Source: Auanema rhodensis (Eukaryota; Nematoda; Chromadorea; Rhabditida; Rhabditidae). Taken from it: a stretch of DNA of 64,000 bases. This document shows positions 1 through 12,637 of the stretch, one piece after another (position 1 is the first letter of the stretch; each line of letters starts with the position of its first letter). Location of the stretch: positions 19,312,476 through 19,376,475 of the forward strand of contig OZ059894.1 of NCBI GenBank assembly GCA_964057225.1, written 5' to 3'. A model generated the notes under the pieces. The model had not been told where the DNA came from and made no database searches. It worked only from the letters and a program-made list of their open reading frames with translations. The position numbers were made by a program, and so were the translations under genes.

Positions 1-48
1 TTGATACAGAAATTAGTTATGATCGTTTGAAAAATGATCCATTAGTGT

Positions 49-76
49 ATGTTGAGTTTCCATGTACACTCAACAT
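49..76. repeat. Dyad 1 of the monomer: 9-bp arms, 10-bp spacer (first copy shown)
   Basis: Arms ATGTTGAGT and ACTCAACAT are exact reverse complements separated by TTCCATGTAC. The motif repeats in every complete monomer at positions 49-76. Only two copies with a damaged arm were noticed: ACACTGAAC near 2173 and ACATTCAAC near 35828. It lies in the least variable part of the monomer. It could be a binding site for a dimeric protein or a cruciform-prone element; neither is shown by sequence alone. Confidence 0.85.
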
Positions 77-97
77 TGCTTCCAAAAACATTTTGAC

Positions 98-118
98 AAA
101 AATTTTTTCGAAAAATTT
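98..118. repeat. Dyad 2 of the monomer: A/T tract centred on TTTTTCGAAAAA
   Basis: A 12-bp self-complementary core TTTTTCGAAAAA (104-115 in the first copy) is flanked by AAA and TTT, preceded by a small TTTTG-A-CAAAA dyad (91-101). Long phased A and T runs here would be expected to bend the helix. Unlike dyad 1, this core is variable: GAAACATTTC in much of zone B, CGAGAAATTTC in late zone B and zone C1, and TTTTTTCAAAAAA in six zone C copies as well as one zone B copy near 2918. Two of the 1-bp insertions in the array fall in it. Confidence 0.8.
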
Positions 119-226
119 CAAAATAAATTAGCAAAAAGTAGATGTTTTTAGATTGCTTTTTTCAAGGCAAAGACGATGGACAATGTTATTCAACGAAAAA
201 ATTAATTCTTCAGGGTGAAAATCGAG

Positions 227-248
227 GATATAAGTGTGAACTTATATC
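227..248. repeat. Dyad 3 of the monomer: 9-bp arms around a 4-base loop
   Basis: GATATAAGT and ACTTATATC are exact reverse complements around GTGA. A common zone C variant changes the loop only, to TTGA (AAGTTTGAAC), leaving both arms intact; it is present in eleven monomers between 19.1 and 32.7 kb. The zone D GAGTATATAAG variant breaks only the outermost G:C pair. The 2-bp insertion at 26006 and 28817 is the only change seen that disrupts an arm internally. Confidence 0.85.
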
Positions 249-265
249 AGTTGCTATCTCGGTGC

Positions 266-316
266 ATTTTTAAGCTAGCGCAAATCTGATAACACAGATC
301 GACGCAGCTTAAAAAT
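266..316. repeat. Dyad 4 of the monomer: 51-bp long imperfect palindrome
   Basis: ATTTTTAAGCT (266-276) pairs exactly with AGCTTAAAAAT (306-316). GCG (278-280) pairs with CGC (303-305) across a one-base bulge, and ATCTG (284-288) pairs with CAGAT (295-299) around the loop ATAACA. Nineteen pairs can form over 51 bp. Loop variants GAGAACA and GCTAACA in zone C leave the inner arms intact. The GCAGCGTAAAAAT variant of zone D (thirteen monomers) and CTTACAAATCC of zone B each break one outer pair. Both large deletions in the window have a breakpoint within this element. Confidence 0.87.
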
Positions 317-3300
317 CCGCATCGAATGCACTATACTACATTGAGAAACGCTTAATACAAAAATTAGTTATAATCGTTTGAAAATAGATGCATTAGTGTA
401 TGTTGAGTTTCCATGTACACTCAACATTGCTTCCAAAAACATTTTGACAGAAATTTTTTCGAAAAATTTCAAATTAAATTAGCAAAAAGTAGATGTTTTT
501 AGATTCCATTTTTTAAGGCAAAGACGATGGACAATGTTATTCAACGAAAAAATTAATTCTTCAGGGTTAAAATCGAGGATATAAGTGTGAACTTATATCA
601 GTTGATATCTCGGTGCATTTTTAAGCTAGCGCAAATCTGATAACACAGATCGACGCAGCTTAAAAATCCGCATCGAATGCACTATACTACATTGAGAAAC
701 GCTTAATACAAAAATTAGTTATGATCGTTTGAAAAATGATGCATTAGTGTATGTTGAGTTTCCATGTACACTCAACATTGCTTCCAAAAACATTTTGACA
801 AAAATTTTTTCGAAAAATTTCAAAATAAATTAGCAAAAAGTAGATGTTTTTAGATTGCTTTTTTCAAGGCAAAGACGATGGACAATGTTATTCAACGAAA
901 AAATTAATTCTTCAGGGTGAAAATCGAGGATATAAGTGTGAACTTATATCAGTTGCTATCTCGGTGCATTTTTAAGCTAGCGCAAATCTGATAACACAGA
1001 TCGACGCAGCTTAAAAATCCGCATCGAATGCACTATACTACATTGAGAAACGCTTAATACAAAAATTAGTTATAATCGTTTGAAAATAGATGCATTAGTG
1101 TATGTTGAGTTTCCATGTACACTCAACATTGCTTCCAAAAACATTTTGACAGAAATTTTTTCGAAAAATTTCAAATTAAATTAGCAAAAAGTAGATGTTT
1201 TTAGATTCCATTTTTTAAGGCAAAGACGATGGACAATGTTATTCAACGAAAAAATTAATTCTTCAGGGTTAAAATCGAGGATATAAGTGTGAACTTATAT
1301 CAGTTGATATCTCGGTGCATTTTTAAGCTAGCGCAAATCTGATAACACAGATCGACGCAGCTTAAAAATCCGCATCGAATGCACTATACTACATTGAGAA
1401 ACGCTTAATACAAAAATTAGTTATGATCGTTTGAAAAATGATGCATTAGTGTATGTTGAGTTTCCATGTACACTCAACATTGCTTCCAAAAACATTTTGA
1501 CAAAAGTTTTTTCGAAAAATTTCAGAATAATTTAGCAAAAAGTAGATGTTTTTAGATTCCTTTTTTCAAGGCAAAGACGATGGACAATGTTATTCAACGA
1601 AAAAATTAATTCTTCAGGGTGAAAATCGAGGATATAAGTGTGAACTTATATCAGTTGCTATCTCGGTGCATTTTTAAGCTAGCGCAAATCTGATAACACA
1701 GATCGACGCAGCTTAAAAATCCGCATCGAATGCACTATACTACATTGAGAAACGCTTAATACAAAAATTAGTTATAATCGTTTGAAAATAGATGCATTAG
1801 TGTATGTTGAGTTTCCATGTACACTCAACATTGCTTCCAAAAACATTTTGACAAAAATTTTTTCGAAAAATTTCAAATTAAATTAGCAAAAAGTAGATGT
1901 TTTTAGATTCCATTTTTTAAGGCAAAGACGATGGACAATGTTATTCAACGAAAAAATTAATTCTTCAGGGTTAAAATCGAGGATATAAGTGTGAACTTAT
2001 ATCAGTTGATATCTCGGTGCATTTTTAAGCTAGCGCAAATCTGATAACACAGATCGACGCAGCTTAAAAATCCGCATCGAATGCACTATACTACATTGAG
2101 AAACGCTTGATACAGAAATTAGTTATGATCGTTTGAAAAATGATCCATTAGTGTATGTTGAGTTTCCATGTACACTGAACATTGCTTCCAAAAACATTTT
2201 GACAAAAATTGTTTCGAAAAATTTCAAAATAAATTAGCAAAAAGTAGATGTTTTTAAATTTCTTTTTTCAAGGCAAAGACGATGGACAATGTTATTCAAC
2301 GATAAAATTAATTCTTCAGGGTGAAAATCGAGGATATAAGTGTGAACTTATATCAGTTGATATCTCGGTGCATTTTTAAGCTAGCGCAAATCTGATAACA
2401 CAGATCGACGCAGCTTACAAATCCGCATCGAATGCACTATACTACATTGAGAAACGCTTAATACAAAAATTAGTTATGATCGTTTGAAAAATGATGCATT
2501 AGTGTATGTTGAGTTTCCATGTACACTCAACATTGCTTCCAAAAACATTTTGACAAAAATTTTTTCGAAACATTTCAAAATAAATTAGGAAAAAACAGAT
2601 GTTTTTAGATTCCTTTTTTCAAGGCAAAGACGATGGACAATGTTATTCAACGAAAAAATTAATTCTGCAGGGTGAAAATCGAGGATATAAGTGTGAACTT
2701 ATATCAGTTGCTATCTCGGTGCATTTTTAAGCTAGCGCAAATCTGATAACACAGATCGACGCAGCTTAAAAATCCGCATCGAATGCACTATACTACATTG
2801 AGAAACGCTTAATACAAAAATTAGTTATGATCGTTTGAAAAATGATGCATTAGTGTATGTTGAGTTTCCATGTACACTCAACATTGCTTCCAAAAACATT
2901 TTGACAAAAATTTTTTCAAAAAATTTCAAAATAAATTAGCAAAAAGTAGATGTTTTTAGATTTCTTTTTTCAAGGCAAAGACGATGGACAATGTTATTCA
3001 ACGAAAAAATTAATTCTTCAGGGTGAAAATCGAGGATATAAGTGTGAACTTATATCAGTTGATATCTCGGTGCATTTTTAAGCTAGCGCAAATCTGATAA
3101 CACAGATTGACGCAGCTTAAAAATCCGCATCGAATGCACTATACTACATTGAGAAACGCTTAATACAAAAATTAGTTATGATCGTTTGAAAAATGATCCA
3201 TTAGTGTATGTTGAGTTTCCATGTACACTCAACATTGCTTCCAAAAACATTTTGACAAAAATTTTTTCGAATAATTTCAGAATAATTTAGCAAAAAGTAG

Positions 3301-5616
3301 ATGTTTTTAGATTCCTTTTTTCAAGGCAAAGACGATGGACAATGTTATTCAAAGAAAAAATTAATTCTTCAGGGTGAAAATCGAGGATATAAGTGTGAAC
3401 TTATATCAGTTGATATCTCGGTGCATTTTTAAGCTAGCGCAAATCTGATAACACAGATCGACGCAGCTTAAAAATCCGCATCGAATGCACTATACTACAT
3501 TGAGAAACGCTTGATACAGAAATTAGTTATGATCGTTTGAAAAATGATCCATTAGTGTATGTTGAGTTTCCATGTACACTCAACATTGCTTCCAAAAACA
3601 TTTTGACAAAAATTGTTTCGAAAAATTTCAAAATAAATTAGCAAAAAGTAGATGTTTTTAAATTTCTTTTTTCAAGGCAAAGACGATGGACAATGTTATT
3701 CAACGATAAAATTAATTCTTCAGGGTGAAAATCGAGGATATAAGTGTGAACTTATATCAGTTGATATCTCGGTGCATTTTTAAGCTAGCGCAAATCTGAT
3801 AACACAGATCGACGCAGCTTACAAATCCGCATCGAATGCACTATACTACATTGAGAAACGCTTAATACAAAAATTAGTTATGATCGTTTGAAAAATGATG
3901 CATTAGTGTATGTTGAGTTTCCATGTACACTCAACATTGCTTCCAAAAACATTTTGACAAAAATTTTTTCGAAACATTTCAAAATAAATTAGGAAAAAAC
4001 AGATGTTTTTAGATTCCTTTTTTCAAGGGAAAGACGATGGACAATGTTATTCAACGAAAAAATTAATTCTTCAGGGTGAAAATCGAGGATATAAGTGTGA
4101 ACTTATATCAGTTGATATCTCGGTGCATTTTTAAGCTAGCGCAAATCTGATAACACAGATCGACGCAGCTTAAAAATCCGCATCGAATGCACTATACTAC
4201 ATTGAGAACCGCTTAATACAAAAATTAGTTATGATTGTTTGAAAAATGATGCATTAGTGTATGTTGAGTTTCCATGTACACTCAACATTGCTTCCAAAAA
4301 CATTTTGACAAAAATTTTTTCGAAACATTTCAAAATAATTTAGCAAAAAGTAGATGTTTTTAGATTTCTTTTTTCAAGGCAAAGACGATGGACAATGTTA
4401 TTCAACGAAAAAATTAACTCTTCAGGGTGAAAATCGAGGATATAAGTGTGAACTTATATCAGTTGCTATCTCGGTGCATTTTTAAGCTAGCGCAAATCTG
4501 ATAACACAGATCGACGCAGCTTAAAAATCCGCATCGAATGCACTATACTACATTGAGAAACGCTTAATACAAAAATTAGTTATGATCGTTTGAAAAATGA
4601 TGCATTAGTGTATGTTGAGTTTCCATGTACACTCAACATTGCTTCCAAAAACATTTTGACAAAAATTTTTTCGAAACATTTCAAAATAAATTAGGAAAAA
4701 ACAGATGTTTTTAGATTCCTTTTTTCAAGGGAAAGACGATGGACAATGTTATTCAACGAAAAAATTAATTCTTCAGGGTGAAAATCGAGGATATAAGTGT
4801 GAACTTATATCAGTTGCTATCTCGGTGCATTTTTAAGCTAGCGCAAATCTGATAACACAGATCGACGCAGCTTAAAAATCCGCATCGAATGCACTATACT
4901 ACATTGAGAAACGCTTAATACAAAAATTAGTTATGATCGTTTGAAAAATGATGCATTAGTGTATGTTGAGTTTCCATGTACACTCAACATTGCTTCCAAA
5001 AACATTTTGACAAAAATTTTTTCGAAACATTTCAGAATAAATTAGGAAAAAACAGATGTTTTTAGATTCCTTTTTTCAAGGGAAAGACGATGGACAATGT
5101 TATTCAACGAAAAAATTAATTCTTCAGGGTGAAAATCGAGGATATAAGTGTGAACTTATATCAGTTGCTATCTCGGTGCATTTTTAAGCTAGCGCAAATC
5201 TGATAACACAGATCGACGCAGCTTAAAAATCCGCATCGAATGCACTATACTACATTGAGAAACGCTTAATACAAAAATTAGTTATGATCGTTTGAAAAAT
5301 GATGCATTAGTGTATGTTGAGTTTCCATGTACACTCAACATTGCTTCCAAAAACATTTTGACAAAAATTTTTTCGAAACATTTCAAAATAATTTAGCAAA
5401 AAGTAGATGTTTTTAGATTTCTTTTTTCAAGGCAAAGACGATGGACAATGTTATTCAACGAAAAAATTAACTCTTCAGGGTGAAAATCGAGGATATAAGT
5501 GTGAACTTATATCAGTTGCTATCTCGGTGCATTTTTAAGCTAGCGCAAATCTGATAACACAGATCGACGCAGCTTAAAAATCCGCATCGAATGCACTATA
5601 CTACATTGAGAAACGC

Positions 5617-6669
5617 TTAATACAAAAATTAGTTATGATCGTTTGAAAAATGATGCATTAGTGTATGTTGAGTTTCCATGTACACTCAACATTGCTTCCA
5701 AAAACATTTTGACAAAAATTTTTTCGAAACATTTCAAAATAAATTAGCAAAAAACAGATGTTTTTAGATTCCTTTTTTCACGGCAAAGACGATGAACAAT
5801 GTTATTCAACGAAAAAATTAATTCTTCAGGGTGAAAATCGAGGATATAAGTGTGAACTTATATCAGTTGCTATCTCGGTGCATTTTTAAGCTAGCGCAAA
5901 TCTGATAACACAGATCGACGCAGCTTAAAAATCCGCATCGAATGCACTATACTACATTGAGAAACGCTTAATACAAAAATTAGTTATGATCGTTTGAAAA
6001 ATGATGCATTAGTGTATGTTGAGTTTCCATGTACACTCAACATTGCTTCCAAAAACATTTTGACAAAAATTTTTTCGAAAAATTTCAAAATAAATTAGCA
6101 AAAAATAGATGTTTTTAGATTCCTTTTTTCAAGGCAAAGACGATGGACAATGTTAATCAACGAAAAAATTAATTCTTCAGGGTGAAAATCGAGGATATAA
6201 GTGTGAACTTATATCAGTTGATATCTCGGTGCATTTTTAAGCTAGCGCAAATCTGATAACACAGATCGACGCAGCTTAAAAATCCGCATCGAATGCACTA
6301 TACTACATTGAGAAACGCTTAATACAAAAATTAGTTATGATCGTTTGAAAAATGATGCATTAGTGTATGTTGAGTTTCCATGTACACTCAACATTGCTTC
6401 CAAAAACATTTTGACAAAAATTTTTTCGAAAAATTTCAAAATAATTTAGCAAAAAGTAGATGTTTTTAAATTCCTTTTTTCAAGGCAAAGACGATGGACA
6501 ATGTTATTCAACGAAAAAATTAATTCTTCAGGGTGAAAATCGAGGATATAAGTGTGAACTTATATCAGTTGATATCTCGGTGCATTTTTAAGCTAGCGCA
6601 AATCTGATAACACAGATCGACGCAGCTTACAAATCCGCATCGAATGCACTATACTACATTGAGAAACGC
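5617..6669 (+). repeat. Three-monomer block, first copy (second at 9478-10530)
   Basis: The three monomers at 5617, 5968 and 6319 carry, in order, GATGAACAATG, then GTTAATCAACG, then TTTTTAAATTCC with CTTACAAATCC. The same trio in the same order starts at 9478, exactly 3861 bp (11 monomers) downstream. The monomers on either side do not match at that offset (6670 has TCAGAGCAAAG, while 10531 has GATTGCTTTTTT). The block is therefore either the remnant of an 11-monomer duplication later reworked or a three-monomer transfer. Confidence 0.75.
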
Positions 6670-9477
6670 TTAATACAAAAATTAGTTATGATCGTTTGAA
6701 AAATGATGCATTAGTGTATGTTGAGTTTCCATGTACACTCAACATTGCTTCCAAAAACATTTTGACAAAAATTTTTTCGAAACATTTCAAAATAAATTAG
6801 GAAAAAACAGATGTTTTTAGATTCCTTTTTTCAGAGCAAAGACGATGGACAATGTTATTCAACGAAAAAATTAATTCTTCAGGGTGAAAATCGAGGATAT
6901 AAGTGTGAACTTATATCAGTTGATATCTCGGTGCATTTTTAAGCTAGCGCAAATCTGATAACACAGATCGACGCAGCTTAAAAATCCGCATCGAATGCAC
7001 TATACTACATTGAGAAACGCTTAATACAAAAATTAGTTATGATCGTTTGAAAAATGATGCATTAGTGTATGTTGAGTTTCCATGTACACTCAACATTGCT
7101 TCCAAAAACATTTTGACAAAAATTTTTTCGAAACATTTCAAAATAAATTAGCAAAAAACAGATGTTTTTAGATTCCTTTTTTCAAGGCAAAGACGATGGA
7201 CAATGTTATTCAACGAAAAAATTAATTCTTCAGGGTGAAAATCGAGGATATAAGTGTGAACTTATATCAGTTGCTATCTCGGTGCATTTTTAAGCTAGCG
7301 CAAATCTGATAACACAGATCGACGCAGCTTAAAAATCCGCATCGAATGCACTATACTACATTGAGAAACGCTTAATACAAAAATTAGTTATGATCGTTTG
7401 AAAAATGATGCATTAGTGTATGTTGAGTTTCCATGTACACTCAACATTGCTTCCAAAAACATTTTGACAAAAATTTTTTCGAAAAATTTCAAAATAAATT
7501 AGCAAAAAGTAGATGTTTTTAGATTGCTTTTTTCAAGGCAAAGACGATGGACAATGTTATTCAACGAAAAAATTAATTCTTCAGGGTGAAAATCGAGGAT
7601 ATAAGTGTGAACTTATATCAGTTGATATCTCGGTGCATTTTTAAGCTAGCGCAAATCTGATAACACAGATCGACGCAGCTTAAAAATCCGCATCGAATGC
7701 ACTATACTACATTGAGAAACGCTCAATACAAAAATTAGTTATGATCGTTTGAAAAATGATCCATTAGTGTATGTTGAGTTTCCATGTACACTCAACATTG
7801 CTTCCAAAAACATTTTGACAAAAATTTTTTCGAAACATTTCAAAATAAATTAGCAAAAAGTAGATGTTTTTAGATTCCTTTTTTTAAGGCAAAGACGATG
7901 GACAATGTTATTCAACGAAAAAATTAATTCTTCAGGGTGAAAATCGAGGATATAAGTGTGAACTTATATCAGTTGATATCTCGGTGCATTTTTAAGCTAG
8001 CGCAAATCTGATAACACAGATCGACGCAGCTTAAAAATCCGCATCGAATGCACTATACTACATTGAGAAACGCTTAATACAAAAATTAGTTATGATCGTT
8101 TGAAAAATGATGCATTAGTGTATGTTGAGTTTCCATGTACACTCAACATTGCTTCCAAAAACATTTTGACAAAAATTTTTTCGAAAAATTTCAAAATAAA
8201 TTAGCAAAAAGTAGATGTTTTTAGATTGCTTTTTTCAAGGCAAAGACGATGGACCATGTTATTCAACGAAAAAATTAATTCTTCAGGGTGAAAATCGAGG
8301 ATATAAGTGTGAACTTATATCAGTTGATATCTCGGTGCATTTTTAAGCTAGCGCAAATCTGATAACACAGATCGACGCAGCTTAAAAATCCGCATCGAAT
8401 GCACTATACTACATTGAGAAACGCTCAATACAAAAATTAGTTATGATCGTTTGAAAAATGATCCATTAGTGTATGTTGAGTTTCCATGTACACTCAACAT
8501 TGCTTCCAAAAACATTTTGACAAAAATTTTTTCGAAACATTTCAAAATAAATTAGCAAAAAACAGATGTTTTTAGATTCCTTCTTTCAAGGCAAAGACGA
8601 TGGACAATGTTATTCAACGAAACAATTAATTCTTCAGGGTGAAAATCGAGGATATAAGTGTGAACTTATATCAGTTGCTATCTCGGTGCATTTTTAAGCT
8701 AGCGCAAATCTGATAACACAGATCGACGCAGCTTAAAAATCCGCATCGAATGCACTGTACTACATTGAGAAACGCTTAATACAAAAATTAGTTATGATCG
8801 TTTGAAAAATGATGCATTAGTGTATGTTGAGTTTCCATGTACACTCAACATTGCTTCCAAAAACATTTTGACAAAAATTTTTTCGAAACATTTCAAAATA
8901 AATTAGGAAAAAACAGATGTTTTTAGATTCCTTTTTTCAAGGGAAAGACGATGGACAATGTTATTCAACGAAAAAATTAATTCTTCAGGGTGAAAATCGA
9001 GGATATAAGTGTGAACTTATATCAGTTGATATCTCGGTGCATTTTTAAGCTAGCGCAAATCTGATAACCCAGATCGACGCAGCTTAAAAATCCGCATCGA
9101 ATGCACTGTACTACATTGAGAAACGCTTAATACAAAAATTAGTTATGATCGTTTGAAAAATGATGCATTAGTGTATGTTGAGTTTCCATGTACACTCAAC
9201 ATTGCTTCCAAAAACATTTTGACAAAAATTTTTTCGAAACATTTCAAAATAAATTAGGAAAAAACAGATGTTTTTAGATTCCTTTTTTCAAGGGAAAGAC
9301 GATGGACAATGTTATTCAACGAAAAAATTAATTCTTCAGGGTGAAAATCGAGGATATAAGTGTGAACTTATATCAGTTGCTATCTCGGTGCATTTTTAAG
9401 CTAGCGCAAATCTGATAACACAGATCGACGCAGCTTAAAAATCCGCATCGAATGCACTATACTACATTGAGAAACGC

Positions 9478-10530
9478 TTAATACAAAAATTAGTTATGAT
9501 CGTTTGAAAAATGATGCATTAGTGTATGTTGAGTTTCCATGTACACTCAACATTGCTTCCAAAAACATTTTGACAAAAATTTTTTCGAAACATTTCAAAA
9601 TAAATTAGCAAAAAACAGATGTTTTTAGATTCCTTTTTTCAAGGCAAAGACGATGAACAATGTTATTCAACGAAAAAATTAATTCTTCAGGGTGAAAATC
9701 GAGGATATAAGTGTGAACTTATATCAGTTGCTATCTCGGTGCATTTTTAAGCTAGCGCAAATCTGATAACACAGATCGACGCAGCTTAAAAATCCGCATC
9801 GAATGCACTATACTACATTGAGAAACGCTTAATACAAAAATTAGTTATGATCGTTTGAAAAATGATGCATTAGTGTATGTTGAGTTTCCATGTACACTCA
9901 ACATTGCTTCCAAAAACATTTTGACAAAAATTTTTTCGAAAAATTTCAAAATAAATTAGCAAAAAATAGATGTTTTTAGATTCCTTTTTTCAAGGCAAAG
10001 ACGATGGACAATGTTAATCAACGAAAAAATTAATTCTTCAGGGTGAAAATCGAGGATATAAGTGTGAACTTATATCAGTTGATATCTCGGTGCATTTTTA
10101 AGCTAGCGCAAATCTGATAACACAGATCGACGCAGCTTAAAAATCCGCATCGAATGCACTATACTACATTGAGAAACGCTTAATACAAAAATTAGTTATG
10201 ATCGTTTGAAAAATGATGCATTAGTGTATGTTGAGTTTCCATGTACACTCAACATTGCTTCCAAAAACATTTTGACAAAAATTTTTTCGAAAAATTTCAA
10301 AATAATTTAGCAAAAAGTAGATGTTTTTAAATTCCTTTTTTCAAGGCAAAGACGATGGACAATGTTATTCAACGAAAAAATTAATTCTTCAGGGTGAAAA
10401 TCGAGGATATAAGTGTGAACTTATATCAGTTGATATCTCGGTGCATTTTTAAGCTAGCGCAAATCTGATAACACAGATCGACGCAGCTTACAAATCCGCA
10501 TCGAATGCACTATACTACATTGAGAAACGC
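9478..10530 (+). repeat. Three-monomer block, second copy of 5617-6669
   Basis: This block repeats the ordered private variants of 5617-6669: GATGAACAATG near 9653, GTTAATCAACG near 10014, and the TTTTTAAATTCC plus CTTACAAATCC monomer at 10180. One visible difference is that the first copy has TTTCACGGCAAAG (near 5777) where this copy has TTTCAAGGCAAAG. The last monomer type is then copied again at 10882 and 11936. Confidence 0.75.
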
Positions 10531-12637
10531 TTAATACAAAAATTAGTTATGATCGTTTGAAAAATGATGCATTAGTGTATGTTGAGTTTCCATGTACACT
10601 CAACATTGCTTCCAAAAACATTTTGACAAAAATTTTTTCGAAAAATTTCAAAATAAATTAGCAAAAAGTAGATGTTTTTAGATTGCTTTTTTCAAGGCAA
10701 AGACGATGGACAATGTTATTCAACGAAAAAATTAATTCTTCAGGGTGAAAATCGAGGATATAAGTGTGAACTTATATCAGTTGATATCTCGGTGCATTTT
10801 TAAGCTAGCGCAAATCTGATAACACAGATCGACGCAGCTTAAAAATCCGCATCGAATGCACTATACTACATTGAGAAACGCTTAATACAAAAATTAGTTA
10901 TGATCGTTTGAAAAATGATGCATTAGTGTATGTTGAGTTTCCATGTACACTCAACATTGCTTCCAAAAACATTTTGACAAAAATTTTTTCGAAAAATTTC
11001 AAAATAATTTAGCAAAAAGTAGATGTTTTTAAATTCCTTTTTTCAAGGCAAAGACGATGGACAATGTTATTCAACGAAAAAATTAATTCTTCAGGGTGAA
11101 AATCGAGGATATAAGTGTGAACTTATATCAGTTGATATCTCGGTGCATTTTTAAGCTAGCGCAAATCTGATAACACAGATCGACGCAGCTTACAAATCCG
11201 CATCGAATGCACTATACTACATTGAGAAACGCTTAATACAAAAATTAGTTATGATCGTTTGAAAAATGATGCATTAGTGTATGTTGAGTTTCCATGTACA
11301 CTCAACATTGCTTCCAAAAACATTTTGACAAAAATTTTTTCGAAAAATTTCAAAATAAATTAGCAAAAAGTAGATGTTTTTAGATTGCTTTTTTCAAGGC
11401 AAAGACGATGGACAATGTTATTCAACGAAAAAATTAATTCTTCAGGGTGAAAATCGAGGATATAAGTGTGAACTTATATCAGTTGATATCTCGGTGCATT
11501 TTTAAGCTAGCGCAAATCTGATAACACAGATCGACGCAGCTTAAAAATCCGCATCGAATGCACTATACTACATTGAGAAACGCTTAATACAAAAATTAGT
11601 TATGATCGTTTGAAAAATGATGCATTAGTGTATGTTGAGTTTCCATGTACACTCAACATTGCTTCCAAAAACATTTTGACAAAAATGTTTTTCGAAAAAT
11701 TTCAAAATAAATTAGCAAAAAATAGATGTTTTTAGATTCCTTTTTTCAAGGCAAAGACGATGGACAATGTTAATCAACGAAAAAATTAATTCTTCAGGGT
11801 GAAAATCGAGGATATAAGTGTGAACTTATATCAGTTGATATCTCGGTGCATTTTTAAGCTAGCGCAAATCTGATAACACAGATCGACGCAGCTTAAAAAT
11901 CCGCATCGAATGCACTATACTACATTGAGAAACGCTTAATACAAAAATTAGTTATGATCGTTTGAAAAATGATGCATTAGTGTATGTTGAGTTTCCATGT
12001 ACACTCAACATTGCTTCCAAAAACATTTTGACAAAAATTTTTTCGAAAAATTTCAAAATAATTTAGCAAAAAGTAGATGTTTTTAAATTCCTTTTTTCAA
12101 GGCAAAGACGATGGACAATGTTATTCAACGAAAAAATTAATTCTTCAGGGTGAAAATCGAGGATATAAGTGTGAACTTATATCAGTTGATATCTCGGTGC
12201 ATTTTTAAGCTAGCGCAAATCTGATAACACAGATCGACGCAGCTTACAAATCCGCATCGAATGCACTATACTACATTGAGAAACGCTTAATACAAAAATT
12301 AGTTATGATCGTTTGAAAAATGATGCATTAGTGTATGTTGAGTTTCCATGTACACTCAACATTGCTTCCAAAAACATTTTGACAAAAATTTTTTCGAAAA
12401 ATTTCAAAATAAATTAGCAAAAAGTAGATGTTTTTAGATTGCTTTTTTCAAGGCAAAGACGATGGACAATGTTATTCAACGAAAAAATTAATTCTTCAGG
12501 GTGAAAATCGAGGATATAAGTGTGAACTTATATCAGTTGATATCTCGGTGCATTTTTAAGCTAGCGCAAATCTGATAACACAGATCGACGCAGCTTAAAA
12601 ATCCGCATCGAATGCACTATACTACATTGAGAAACGC
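9829..12637 (+). repeat. Five-monomer (1755-bp) repeat with an internal dimer duplication
   Basis: Monomers at 9829, 10180 and 10531 (GTTAATCAACG; TTTTTAAATTCC with CTTACAAATCC; GATTGCTTTTTT) recur at 11584, 11936 and 12287. Between them, 10882 and 11233 repeat the second and third types. The order is therefore P-Q-R-Q-R-P-Q-R. The second P monomer (11584-11935) is 352 bp because of one extra base near 11686 (AAAAATGTTTTTCG). Confidence 0.8.

Larger units (their letters stand above)
1..2106 (+). repeat. Zone A: 702-bp dimeric higher-order repeat, three copies
   Basis: Two monomer types alternate. The second type (352-702, 1054-1404, 1756-2106) carries linked variants seen nowhere else: TTATAATCG instead of TTATGATCG, GAAAATAGATGCA instead of GAAAAATGATGCA, CAAATTAAATT, CCATTTTTTAAGG, and GGGTTAAAATC instead of GGGTGAAAATC. 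The copies at 352 and 1054 look identical at all these sites. The copy at 1756 differs by GACAAAAAT in place of GACAGAAAT. The first type (1, 703, 1405) is closer to the rest of the array and less uniform: the copy at 1 begins TTGATACAGAAATT, as do those at 2107 and 3511. The array clearly continues left of the window, so more dimers may lie outside. Confidence 0.9.

Noticed and set aside
49-76. Terminal inverted repeats of a small transposon or rho-independent terminator
   Set aside because: The arms are internal to a tandem monomer, have no target-site duplication or downstream T run, and recur at every 351 bp.
98-125. CENP-B-box-like site around TTCGAAAAATTTCAG
   Set aside because: Only the TTCG and one A match the essential positions; the CGGG half is absent.
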